Source: Myxococcus sp. RHSTA-1-4
GTDB lineage: Bacteria; Myxococcota; Myxococcia; Myxococcales; Myxococcaceae
DNA: 64,000 nt
Assembly (NCBI RefSeq): GCF_020037125.1
Contig: NZ_JAIQDG010000004.1
Coordinates: forward strand, 1-64,000
Reading direction: 5' to 3'
This document shows positions 46,776 through 55,020 of the stretch, piece by piece. Below the pieces are notes generated by a model. That model ran no database searches and had not been told where the DNA came from. It was given only the letters and a program-made list of their open reading frames with translations. The position numbers and the translations under genes are program-made. Positions within the stretch are counted from its first letter, which is position 1. Each line of letters opens with the position of its first letter.

Positions 46776-47625
46776 AGCGATCATCCCTCCCGTACACCCG
46801 GCCGACTCATCGTCGCCTCCCCGACCCGGCAGGTTGAGCAGCGTCAACGCAACCAACATCTCGCGGGATTCCGGGTCCTTCAGGGGCTTGAGGTCTTGCG
46901 GCCCATACCTAGCTTGACGCCGCCTTCAACAAGAAGACGACACCATCGCGAATCCAGACACGGGGGGAGCGCGGCATGGTCAGTCCAAGGACGGCACCCG
47001 TCCGGACGGGAAACACGAGTACCTTCACGCTGAAGCAGCGGCGGCTGCACATCGTCCTCCTGGACCCGCGTGAGGTGCCCTACGCCAACCACGAATACGT
47101 GCTCACGGTGGGAAGGACGGAGCACTGCGGGCGGACCGCCGCGGACGGCTCGCTCACCCATGAAGTCCCGGGCCTCTCCGCGGGAGAGCTGCTGCTGAAG
47201 CTCCCCGCGCCGTCAGGCCCCGGGCCCCACTGCGCGGCCGAGTCCGTGCCCGCCTCGGCGGCCCCGCGCGGCGCACCACCGCCCTACCCGCCTCCCATCT
47301 CCGACGAGGACTTCCCGGACGCCACGCCCGCGGACGCGCGGGAGTCAGTGACGCTGCACTGGGTGCTCCAGCTCCAGTCACCCGCGGGCTTCGACTCGGA
47401 CGCGGCCCGGGCCGCGCAGGAGCGGCTGCACAACCTCGGTTTCTCCATCGACGGGGAGCGCGGCGCACCGGGCCCCCGGACGCGGGCCGCGGTGCGCGCC
47501 TTCCAGCGGCGCCACGGCCTGCCGGAGACGGGGCAGCTCGCGGACGTCCAGCGCGAGCTCATCCGCCAGCACGACGCCTGATAGGCACCGTGTCCCGCCT
47601 CACGCTCACGGCCACAGTGGCGGCC
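46776..47625 (+). repeat. Duplication unit A (upstream region + adaptor gene + start of toxin gene)
   Basis: The sequence from 46776 (AGCGATCATCC...) to about 47625 is repeated with about 70-85% identity at 47756-48250. Shared blocks include 24 identical bases around 46822-46845 and 47802-47825 (CCCGACCCGGCAGG plus GTTGAGCAGCG) and the whole 5' region of the adaptor gene, including about 200 bp of non-coding upstream. Both copies carry a short inverted repeat (GTTGA...TCAAC in A). The unit ends inside the start of the next gene. Confidence 0.8.
46976..47581 (+). CDS. Peptidoglycan-binding adaptor protein of a secreted-toxin module
   Basis: The 201-aa protein begins with a short basic stretch and then RLHIVLLDPREVPYANHEYVL and GRTAADGSLTHEVPGL, which resemble the small beta-domain of T6SS-associated accessory proteins. 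A proline-rich linker (about residues 90-125) leads to a C-terminal PG_binding_1 domain (AAQERLHNLGFSIDGERGAPGPRTRAAVRAFQRRHGLPETG). No signal peptide. It lies upstream of a truncated toxin stub and of a full toxin gene, so it is probably the tethering or delivery partner. Assignment to a secretion system is inference. Confidence 0.7.
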   Translation: MVSPRTAPVRTGNTSTFTLKQRRLHIVLLDPREVPYANHEYVLTVGRTEHCGRTAADGSLTHEVPGLSAGELLLKLPAPSGPGPHCAAESVPASAAPRGAPPPYPPPISDEDFPDATPADARESVTLHWVLQLQSPAGFDSDAARAAQERLHNLGFSIDGERGAPGPRTRAAVRAFQRRHGLPETGQLADVQRELIRQHDA

Positions 47626-47817
47626 GTGGAGCGACTCCGCGGGGCGCCCCAGCGCCGCGCTCGTGGCGGCCAACGCGAAGGCCCCGCGCGTGGAGCCGCG
47701 CCATCGGCCGGGTGGCCGGCTGGCATCCGGCAGGAACCTTCCGGACACGTCCGCCAGCGATCATCCGTCCTGTACACCCGGCCGGACCACCGTCGCCTCC
47801 CCGACCCGGCAGGTTGA
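47590..47817 (+). pseudogene. 5' stub of a lost toxin-gene copy
   Basis: The first 11 residues (SRLTLTATVA after the start) match the start of the full metalloprotease at 48212 (SRIALTATVA), in the same position after the adaptor gene (8 bp gap here, 9 bp there). After that the frame (75 aa) is unrelated and runs into the second upstream copy. I read it as the remnant of a second toxin gene, deleted after a tandem duplication. GTG start. Confidence 0.65.
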
Positions 47818-48250
47818 GCAGCGTTAACCCAACCAACACATCGCGGAATTTCGCTTCTTCGCATGCGCGACGCCGTACGGGCTTCGCGTACCTTCGCGCC
47901 GCATTCAACGAGGTCACGGCACCATCGCGAATCCAGGCACGGGGGAACGCGGCATGGTCAGCCCGAGGACGGCACCCATCCGGACGGGAAATACGAGCAC
48001 CTTCACGAGCAAGCAGCGGCGGCTGCACATCGTCCTGATGGACTCGCGTGAGGCTCCCTACCTTCTCGACACCGGGCGCGGCGCGCCGGGGGGGGCCCGG
48101 ACGCGGGCCGAGGTGAGCGCCTTCCAGCGGCACCACGGCCGTTCGGAGACAGGACAGCTCGCGGATGTCCAGCGCGAGCGCATCCGCCAGCACGACGCCT
48201 GACCCGGCTCCATGTCTCGCATCGCACTCACGGCCACTGTCGCCTTCACG
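47756..48250 (+). repeat. Duplication unit B (upstream region + deleted adaptor gene + start of toxin gene)
   Basis: This is the second copy of the unit at 46776-47625. It contains about 198 bp of related upstream DNA, the adaptor gene with an internal 357-bp deletion, and the beginning of the intact metalloprotease gene. Divergence (for example GTTGAGCAGCGTCAAC becomes GTTGAGCAGCGTTAAC) shows the duplication is not recent. Junctions show no insertion sequence. Confidence 0.8.
47954..48202 (+). CDS. Truncated copy of the PG-binding adaptor
   Basis: This 82-aa frame starts MVSPRTAPIRTGNTSTF, nearly the same as the full adaptor at 46976, and ends RSETGQLADVQRERIRQHDA, the same as its C-terminus. 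In between 119 codons are deleted in frame, removing the beta-domain, the linker and most of the PG-binding fold. Only the start and the final helix remain. It may be a decayed gene or a minimal leftover protein; it precedes the intact toxin gene by 9 bp, so its translation could drive expression of the toxin. Confidence 0.6.
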   Translation: MVSPRTAPIRTGNTSTFTSKQRRLHIVLMDSREAPYLLDTGRGAPGGARTRAEVSAFQRHHGRSETGQLADVQRERIRQHDA

Positions 48251-50311
48251 CCCCCGGGAGGGCGCAACCGGAACCGGCTTCGCCCCGCCCACTTCGGCGT
48301 GACGGACTTCCGGCTCGCCACGCCCGGCGGCGCCTCGTCCCGGTGCCACCGCCCCGCTCCCTTCCCCGCGCCAGAAGGAGGTGAGGACGGCTTCCACTTC
48401 GCGCCCGAGGTGGAGCCGGTGGAGCTCCGATATCAGCTCACCCATACCGGTGGGCTCGCGCACTCCGGGACGCTGGAGCTCTTCACCCGCCACCAGAAGA
48501 AGCCCCTGTGGACACGAGCGCTGTCCGGCGAGGAGCTGACCGCGGGGGACCATCGCCTTCCCTGGGACGGCCGCGTGGCCGTGTGCGAGGCCTTCCCGGA
48601 TGGCGTCGTCACCGTGGAGCACTCGCCATACAAGCTGAAGCTCACACTCCAGGGCAGCGGGTGGGCGGAGTGCCCGGTGGCCTGGACGTACTTCCACGTG
48701 CTGGTGGATGGACTCGAGCTGGAGCTCGGCGACCCGCGTGTACTGGCGAAAGCGAGAGACCGCGACCTGGCCGCCTCGCTGGGGCGACTCCCCGCGCCCG
48801 GACAGAAGGCGGAGGTCCGGCTCGTCAGCAACGTCTTCAAGACGGACACCCATGAGATGAACGACGACACCGACTTCCGTCACCACCGGGCCGCGTGGGG
48901 CAACGGGCCGGACATCCCCATCTTCGCCCGGGCATGGCTGAAGGACTCCCAGGGCCGCAGGGTGGATGCCCCCCGGGCGCTGGGCCGGGTGCGCTTCCTC
49001 TGGGACTGGGAGGACGAGGCCGAGGACGTGTCCCGCCATGCGCCTCGCGCCCGCGCCTTCCTGGAGCAGGCGCTGAACCGGCAGTGCTCCGCCTCACGGC
49101 CCAGGGGCGACAACGCCCACAAGGACGTGGGTGGAAAGCGGGGCCTGCCCTCCTCCGCCGTGTTCCCCAAGCAGCGCGGCTACGCGCCCCAGTCCCGGCC
49201 GCGTGAGGGCGTCTTCCCCTTCCGCGTCGTGCCCTGCCGCAAGCGCGGGTGGGCCGCCTACAGCGAGGCGTGGACGTCCGGCGCCTTCGCCGGGAGGACG
49301 GGGGTGTTGTTCCAGCCCTCGCGCATCGCCGGGGATGCCTGGCGCGTCACGGTGCAGCTCGCCTACGAGCGGCGCAAGGACGGCGGCGTGGCGCTGGACG
49401 TGGAGGATGACGCGCCCCTGCCCGCGGCGGTGCGCGCCTCTACCGGTGTCTTCGAGACATGGCGCGAGGTCCACATCTCCCGCGTCGTCCGCAAGCATCC
49501 GAGTGTCTCCGGCTTCTCGCTGGCCCCCGTGCAGGAGCAGTTCGAGCGCGCGTTCCTGCGGCTGGTGGACCGCGGTGGCGGTGTCACGGACGTGGACGCG
49601 GCGGACTACAACCGGCGCATCGCGGCGGCGGTGAAGCGGCTTCCCTGGGAGGGCCAGGCGGCCATCGACCCCACGGTGGACCAGTACGCCGCCGGAGCCC
49701 ATGCGCTCACCTTCCGCACGTACGCGGAGTTCCGGACCGAAGTGAAGCGCCTGAAGCGCTGCGATGACGCCGCGCTCCCCCGGTTGCTTTCGAAGCCCGA
49801 GGTTGACACTCCGGTGCCGGATGAGAGCGCCTACCATCGTGCCTGCAAGGACTGGGCGAAGGACATCATCGTCAAAGCGTTCGATGAAGCTCCTGGCAGG
49901 GGTACGCCGGGCATCCTGTTGCTCCAGTTCTCGGGCCTCTACAACCTGGAGCGAGCACCGGGTGGCGTCACGGTCAACGGGTTCTCCAAGGATCTTCCCT
50001 CCCACGACCGGACCCGCTGCGCGGTCGTCCAGTGTGGCCAGGCCACCAACTACGCCAGCAACTCCAACACGCTGGAGCAGACCATCGCCCATGAGATTGG
50101 CCACCAGCTCTTCCTGCCCCACGCTCCCTTTCCCATCCACGGCAAGCCCACCGGGGCCATCGCGACACAGCACGACCAGGACGGAACCGACTGTCTTATG
50201 GGCTACGACTACTCCATGGAGCGGCGGCTCTGTGGGCTCTGCCTCCTGCGACTCCGGGGATGGAACAAACAGATGTTGAACAGTGATGGGAGCCGGAACG
50301 CCCAGCCATGA
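48212..50311 (+). CDS. Large zinc metalloprotease, candidate secreted toxin
   Basis: The 699-aa protein starts SRIALTATVAFTPPGG. The N-terminal 450 residues are beta-rich without a recognised domain (for example CPVAWTYFHVLVDGLELELGD, LGRVRFLWDWEDEAED). The C-terminal part has the zincin motif HEIGHQLFLPH (His627, Glu628, His631, His637; metzincin spacing HEXXHXXXXXH, though Phe replaces the usual Gly) and a downstream Met-turn CLMGYDYS (Met663), so it is probably an active zinc protease. There is no signal peptide, so export needs a dedicated system. The next gene overlaps it by 4 bases (ATGA) and encodes an exported protein: a toxin-immunity layout. Confidence 0.75.
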   Translation: MSRIALTATVAFTPPGGRNRNRLRPAHFGVTDFRLATPGGASSRCHRPAPFPAPEGGEDGFHFAPEVEPVELRYQLTHTGGLAHSGTLELFTRHQKKPLWTRALSGEELTAGDHRLPWDGRVAVCEAFPDGVVTVEHSPYKLKLTLQGSGWAECPVAWTYFHVLVDGLELELGDPRVLAKARDRDLAASLGRLPAPGQKAEVRLVSNVFKTDTHEMNDDTDFRHHRAAWGNGPDIPIFARAWLKDSQGRRVDAPRALGRVRFLWDWEDEAEDVSRHAPRARAFLEQALNRQCSASRPRGDNAHKDVGGKRGLPSSAVFPKQRGYAPQSRPREGVFPFRVVPCRKRGWAAYSEAWTSGAFAGRTGVLFQPSRIAGDAWRVTVQLAYERRKDGGVALDVEDDAPLPAAVRASTGVFETWREVHISRVVRKHPSVSGFSLAPVQEQFERAFLRLVDRGGGVTDVDAADYNRRIAAAVKRLPWEGQAAIDPTVDQYAAGAHALTFRTYAEFRTEVKRLKRCDDAALPRLLSKPEVDTPVPDESAYHRACKDWAKDIIVKAFDEAPGRGTPGILLLQFSGLYNLERAPGGVTVNGFSKDLPSHDRTRCAVVQCGQATNYASNSNTLEQTIAHEIGHQLFLPHAPFPIHGKPTGAIATQHDQDGTDCLMGYDYSMERRLCGLCLLRLRGWNKQMLNSDGSRNAQP

Positions 50312-51903
50312 GCCCCCTTGTCCTGGCATGTCCCGCCCTGCTCGTCACGGCCGTGCTCACGAGCAGCGCCCCCCCACGCCCCATTCCGATCGCGGCGAAT
50401 CCTTCCACCTCAAGCGGAGGTTCTTCCGTGCGCATCCAGTTCCATCTGCCCAAGGAGCGCTTCACCGCGGCGGAATACCGCACTGCGCGTGTCACCCTGC
50501 GCAACGAGGGCACCGCGCCCGTGGAATTGCCGGACCCCTTCAGGAACGCGGACCAATCCCTGACGTACACGCTGACCGGGCCCGAGTACCCCGAGGGCCG
50601 GAGCGTCACCTGGCGTTCGTTCTACCTGCGAAACCCCGCCTACGTCCTCATCATCGACGAGGCTCCGCGAATCCGGCTGGACGCCGGACGGACCATCGAA
50701 TCCACCGTCGATCTCTACGAGTGGTGGCCGGCCTCACGTCCCGGGCGCTACAGACTGAGTGCCCGACTGACCCACGACGCTTCCACCGCGACGGCCACTC
50801 CAATCGAGTTCGACATCGTACCCTCCACGGCGGGCCCGGCCTCGTTGGGCTTCGACATCGCCGACCTGTTTTCGCACAGTGGCTCTGCGGTATGGCTTCA
50901 GGACGTGGGGGGACAGCCGGTGCTCATGGTGAGCGGCTATAGCGATTCAGACGCCGACGAGACAGGAGGTGTGAGCAGGAGTGCGGCGAACGCCCTGGGT
51001 CCCGTCGAGCCCGGCTCCGCGGATGTGCTCTACCCCTGGTCGAACGATCCTCAAGGCCACTCGCCCGCGAACTGGCTCATGTGGCGCAGGGGCGCGTCGC
51101 TCTTCGCGTGGGCGGGTCCGGCGACGACCCAGAACCCATTCCGCTTCGACCTGGGCGAGCCTCCCGAGCGCGTCGTCCGGCCACCCTTGCAGACCATGGC
51201 GGGTGAGCTCTTCATCCCCGTGGTTGCCGCTGGAGGCAGGAGCCTGCGGCTCATCCGGTTCCAGACCTCCTTCGACGCGACGGAAATCACCCCGGGGCGA
51301 GAGGTGGGCCGAGTCCCGCTGCCGGGAACACCCATCGCCGCCAGGGCCACCATCCAGCCCGCCTCGGTGGGCAACGGCCTCAGCGTGCTGCTGGTAGAAG
51401 AGTCCCTGGGCGGGATGGACTTCCACCACGTCCGCACCACCACCTCGGGCCGCCTCACCCGGACGGCAAGCACCCTGGTCCGCGGTGTGCGCGCGATGCC
51501 CCAGTCCGAGCCCGGGCTGTGGATTGACTCGGCGGGGCGCCTGAGTGCCGCGATCGTGGCGGCGAGCGCAAAGAACCCGCGCCGGGCCATGCTCGTGGAG
51601 CTGCACTACCGGCCAGACGGACGGCTGGAGTCCCCGGCGCGGCTGACCCCCCTGGGCACGCTGCCGGTGGCCGTGCGCGCCGCAGTGGTTCGCTACGACA
51701 TCGCGTTCTACAGCAAAGGGGAGCTGACCTGGGCCATCCTCCTGGAGGACGGCACGGTGCTGCACCCGGGAACCGGGCAACGGCACGGCCCCATGAAGCC
51801 ACGCCATCCCGTCGCCCTGCCGATGGAGCTGTTCCTGAGCGAGTACGATTACCTCCTCACCGTGGACCCCGCCCTGGGCCCCATCTTCGAGCCCCTCAAC
51901 TGA
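50308..51903 (+). CDS. Exported protein, candidate immunity protein of the metalloprotease
   Basis: The 531-aa protein has an N-terminal signal peptide (LVLACPALLVTAVLTSSA). The first part is an Ig/intracellular-proteinase-inhibitor-like beta domain (FTAAEYRTARVTLRNEGTAPVELPDPF, LTYTLTGPEYPEG) and the rest looks like a beta-propeller or beta-rich region without a known name. ATG 50308 overlaps the protease stop, so the two are made together, as immunity proteins usually are. Export to the periplasm or surface fits protection from an extracellular protease. The inhibitory role is inference. Confidence 0.6.
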   Translation: MSPLVLACPALLVTAVLTSSAPPRPIPIAANPSTSSGGSSVRIQFHLPKERFTAAEYRTARVTLRNEGTAPVELPDPFRNADQSLTYTLTGPEYPEGRSVTWRSFYLRNPAYVLIIDEAPRIRLDAGRTIESTVDLYEWWPASRPGRYRLSARLTHDASTATATPIEFDIVPSTAGPASLGFDIADLFSHSGSAVWLQDVGGQPVLMVSGYSDSDADETGGVSRSAANALGPVEPGSADVLYPWSNDPQGHSPANWLMWRRGASLFAWAGPATTQNPFRFDLGEPPERVVRPPLQTMAGELFIPVVAAGGRSLRLIRFQTSFDATEITPGREVGRVPLPGTPIAARATIQPASVGNGLSVLLVEESLGGMDFHHVRTTTSGRLTRTASTLVRGVRAMPQSEPGLWIDSAGRLSAAIVAASAKNPRRAMLVELHYRPDGRLESPARLTPLGTLPVAVRAAVVRYDIAFYSKGELTWAILLEDGTVLHPGTGQRHGPMKPRHPVALPMELFLSEYDYLLTVDPALGPIFEPLN

Positions 51904-52028
51904 CCAGGCGGCCCTCTCGTGGCCCAGGCTGCCCTCCAGGCGGCCGGGGGGACAGGCGCTTCCCGCTCAGGTTTCGCTGTCCAAGACGGGCCCGGTGGCG
52001 CTAGGTAGGGACGGTTCCAGGGAGTCCG

Positions 52029-52535
52029 ATGACCGCCGCCCTCCTGTCCCTCACCCTCGCCTTCAGTCTCCTTACCGGCCAGCACGCGCCCCAGCAGGGC
52101 GGGAGCGAGCCGCTGGCACCAGAGCTGGAGGCCCGTGTCCAGACGCTCGGCAAGCAGCTCCGCTGCGCCGTGTGCCAGGGCGTCTCCATCGCGGACAGCC
52201 CCGCCTCCATGGCGCGGGCCCAGCTCGACACCGTCCGGGAGCTCGTGGCCGAGGGCAAGACGGACCAGGAGGTCATGGACTACTTCATCGCCCGCTATGG
52301 TGAGTGGGTGTTGCTGGAGCCCCGGGCCACGGGCTTCAACTGGTTCGTGTGGCTGGGCCCGGTGGCGCTCATCGCGATTGGCGGCTTCGTCATCTGGCGC
52401 CAGTTCCAGCGCGGGCCCACTCCGGCGCAACCGACGACGCAGCAGACGGCGGCCCCGGCCGCGCCGGCGGGCACTGCCTCGCCGGATGAGGAAGACCCGT
52501 ACCTCCAGGCCGTGCGCCGGGAGCTGGAGCGCTAA
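52029..52535 (+). CDS. ccmH: Cytochrome c maturation protein CcmH
   Basis: The 168-aa protein has an N-terminal signal, the apocytochrome-reducing motif LRCAVCQ (CXXC) near residue 45, and a C-terminal membrane helix (FVWLGPVALIAIGGFVIW). It belongs to the CcmFGH complex. Stop and the ccmI start are 3 bp apart. In most genomes ccmH directly follows ccmG or ccmF; here 5 kb of accessory genes lie between. Confidence 0.9.
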   Translation: MTAALLSLTLAFSLLTGQHAPQQGGSEPLAPELEARVQTLGKQLRCAVCQGVSIADSPASMARAQLDTVRELVAEGKTDQEVMDYFIARYGEWVLLEPRATGFNWFVWLGPVALIAIGGFVIWRQFQRGPTPAQPTTQQTAAPAAPAGTASPDEEDPYLQAVRRELER

Positions 52536-52538
52536 GCC

Positions 52539-53507
52539 ATGCAGCCGCAACCGACCAACTGGGTTCCCGGAATCATCGTGCTGGTGGTCGCCTTCGTGGC
52601 GGCCGCGGCCTGGCTCCTCTTCCAGCGCAGCAAGGGCGCGCTCGCGAAGAACGAGCCGCGCGACGGCGTGCTGGACGACCTGACCCAGCGCGCGCAGTCG
52701 CTCATCGACCAGCTCCGCGCGCTGGAGGCGGAGAAGCACAACCTGGGCGCCGAGCAGTACACGGCGGAGAAGTCCCGCCTGGAGCGCGAGGCCGCGGCGG
52801 CCCTGCGCGCCAAGGACGAGCACCTCAAGCGCAAGGCGTCCGACGAGGACGCGCGGGCGAAGGCCCCGCGGGCCCCGGCGGGTACGGGCTGGGCGGCGCG
52901 CAATCCGCAGCTCGCGGGCGCGCTGTGGGGCGCGGGCATCGTGCTGTTCTTCGGCGGGCTGGGCTACCTGCTCGTCTCCGAGCAGCAGCCGCGCACGGAT
53001 GGCCAGGAGGCCACGGGCCGGATGCCTCCTGGCGGCGGCCAGCAGCAGCAGGGCGCCGGCATGGGGGAGATGCAGGAGAGCCCGGACATGCAGGAGGCCC
53101 GGGCGCGGCTGCAGTCGAACCCCGGGGACGTGGAGTCCGCGGCCCTGCTGAGCCACGAGTTGATCCGCCGCCAGGACTTCGAGGAGGCCGCGAAGGTGAC
53201 GGCGAAGGGCCTGGCCGCGGACCCGTTCAACGTGGAGATGCGTGTGCACCGGGGCGTGCTGCGCGCCGCCAAGGGGGACATGGAAGGCGCGGAGGCGGAG
53301 CTGACCGAGCTGGTGGACACGTGGCCGGACGCGCAGGAGGCGCTCATCTTCCTGGGCAGCCTCGCGCTGCGGCGCGGCGACAAGGTGAAGGCGCTGGAGC
53401 ACTTCGAGCGCTTCTCCGTCGAGGTGCCGCGCAACATGCAGCCGCCGCAGCTCGGCGCGGCGATTGCCCAGCTCCGGGCCGAGGTCAGCGGCGGCGGCGT
53501 TCCGTGA
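52539..53507 (+). CDS. ccmI: CcmI-like TPR protein
   Basis: The 322-aa protein has two membrane helices (GIIVLVVAFVAAAAWLLF and LWGAGIVLFFGGLGYLLVS) separated by a coiled-coil segment (RAQSLIDQLRALEAEKHNL), and then TPR-like helices at the C-terminus (QEARARLQSNPGDVESAALLSHELI, DFEEAAKVTAKGLAADP). CcmI binds apocytochrome C-termini and presents them to CcmFH. Assignment follows the ccmH neighbour and layout. The gene ends the cluster. Confidence 0.82.
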   Translation: MQPQPTNWVPGIIVLVVAFVAAAAWLLFQRSKGALAKNEPRDGVLDDLTQRAQSLIDQLRALEAEKHNLGAEQYTAEKSRLEREAAAALRAKDEHLKRKASDEDARAKAPRAPAGTGWAARNPQLAGALWGAGIVLFFGGLGYLLVSEQQPRTDGQEATGRMPPGGGQQQQGAGMGEMQESPDMQEARARLQSNPGDVESAALLSHELIRRQDFEEAAKVTAKGLAADPFNVEMRVHRGVLRAAKGDMEGAEAELTELVDTWPDAQEALIFLGSLALRRGDKVKALEHFERFSVEVPRNMQPPQLGAAIAQLRAEVSGGGVP

Positions 53508-53643
53508 GGTAGCGAAAGTGATGCGTCCAGATGCGCGACGACGACTGGAGCCTGGACACCGGGCAGCCCCCACGAGGCGAGTCGAGCATCGAGCTTCGGC
53601 TCACACTGTTGTTCGGCCGCCGTTGGAGCGAACGCGGGCTGAG

Positions 53644-55020
53644 TCAGGAGGGCTCGCCAACGCGTGACAGCCCCCGCGCCTTGCTGAGTTGCAGGCAGGA
53701 GATGACGGCCGCGATGAGGACGACGCCGCCATCCAGGATGCCACCCAAGAAGAGAAAGGCGCATCCGATGAGGGCGTCGAGCGCGAGGACGCACCAGCCG
53801 ACCACGGTGCTCCGGGTGAACGCCAGCAGTCCGGCGAGCCCAATGTAGACGGCGGCGAAGCACGCGCCTCCCGCGAGTGCGTAGAGCTCCTTGTCCGCGG
53901 GAGCGGCCATGGCCCCCAGCAGGCCCGTGATGACCAGTGCCGCCGTGACGCCACAGTGGACGAGGGCCATGTCACGCACCAGCGTGCGGCGCAGGCGCAC
54001 CGGGTCCATCACCCTGTCTCGCTCCAGGCAGGCCGGGCAGTGCGTTCGCTCGGATTCGAGTGACTCCGGCAGGCACCCGTCACAGTAGAAACCGCCACAG
54101 CGAGGGCAGGTACGTGTCTCCTCCACCTGGGGGTGCCGGGGACAGCGAGGGCCGGAGTCGGCGGACGGCACCGCATCCGCGTGGCCTGCCGCCGCCCCGC
54201 TCGTGATGCTTGCATCGGACGGCGGCGAGGCGACGGCCTCCACGGCCGCGGCTGCCCCCGTGAGAGATGCGAGGCAGCTCGGGCAGAACTCCGTCCCCCG
54301 AGGCGCCACCGTGCCGCATTCGCACCGCACGCGGCGGGAGTCTCCCTCATGGAGCGCCGAGAGACTGTCACGCCAGGGCGCCGCATCGAACGGCTGTCCG
54401 GGCTCCCAGACGGTGACCGCGGCTGGCCCCTCCGACGGAGCCTGCGGCGCCGGGCCCGAGGTGACCTCGACCACGAAACCCTCGGGCATGGCCCGCGCCG
54501 CATGCTGCCTCGTACGAATCTGTTCCTGAACCGACGCGCTGGAGGCCCGCAGCAGCGCTCCCACCGGCAAGCGTCCCATGGCGAGGGAGACCGCCGCGCC
54601 CGCGGTGATGAAGTCCGTGTTCCCCACGACGCGCGTCTCCTTCACCAGCTCGAGCGTGTCGAAGAGGCGCCACGGCGGGCGGACGCGCGCGGCGCCCTCG
54701 GGAACAGGGGCCACGGGTTGGAAGAGCAATTCGCGCACGTCGGCGTCGAGGCTCAGGGGCAACGTCCAGCGAAGCACCTGCCCGCGCTCCAGCGAAGGAA
54801 GCGGCACGTGCAGCACCTCGCGACGCGTCTCGGCGTCGAGCAAGCGGAGGCTCGCGCCCGGAGCCATGGGTGAGAAGGCCCCCTGCAACCAGATGCTCGC
54901 GGTCGCGCGGGTGCCCTCGGGCGCGCGGACCACCGGGTCCACGTGGAGCTGCACCGTGCCGAACTCACGCGGCTGGCGGCCCACCTGGTCGAGGATGTCC
55001 GGGAGGAAGCTCTCATCCAT
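53644..55020 (-). CDS. Zinc-finger membrane protein
   Basis: The 458-aa product begins with an unrecognised beta-rich region (about 1-150), then a zinc ribbon (CECGTVAPRGTEFCPSC), a B-box-like segment (CPRHPQVEETRTCPRCGGFYCDGCLP, CPACLERD) and four hydrophobic helices (ALVHCGVTAALVITGLLGAMA, CFAAVYIGLAGLLAF, WCVLALDALIGCAFLFL, GVVLIAAVISCL). No function is suggested beyond metal binding and membrane location. ATG 55020 is used; a TTG at 55029 lies upstream. It is convergent with ccmI, 136 bp apart, and that gap holds nothing I can call a gene. Confidence 0.65.
   Translation of the reverse strand: MDESFLPDILDQVGRQPREFGTVQLHVDPVVRAPEGTRATASIWLQGAFSPMAPGASLRLLDAETRREVLHVPLPSLERGQVLRWTLPLSLDADVRELLFQPVAPVPEGAARVRPPWRLFDTLELVKETRVVGNTDFITAGAAVSLAMGRLPVGALLRASSASVQEQIRTRQHAARAMPEGFVVEVTSGPAPQAPSEGPAAVTVWEPGQPFDAAPWRDSLSALHEGDSRRVRCECGTVAPRGTEFCPSCLASLTGAAAAVEAVASPPSDASITSGAAAGHADAVPSADSGPRCPRHPQVEETRTCPRCGGFYCDGCLPESLESERTHCPACLERDRVMDPVRLRRTLVRDMALVHCGVTAALVITGLLGAMAAPADKELYALAGGACFAAVYIGLAGLLAFTRSTVVGWCVLALDALIGCAFLFLGGILDGGVVLIAAVISCLQLSKARGLSRVGEPS

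Noticed and set aside
53531-53848. Plus-strand frame MRDDDWSLDTGQPPRGE... after ccmI
   Set aside because: The first 40 codons look coding-like, but the frame soon runs antisense through the zinc-finger gene. It may be the stub of a lost gene; evidence is too thin for a feature.
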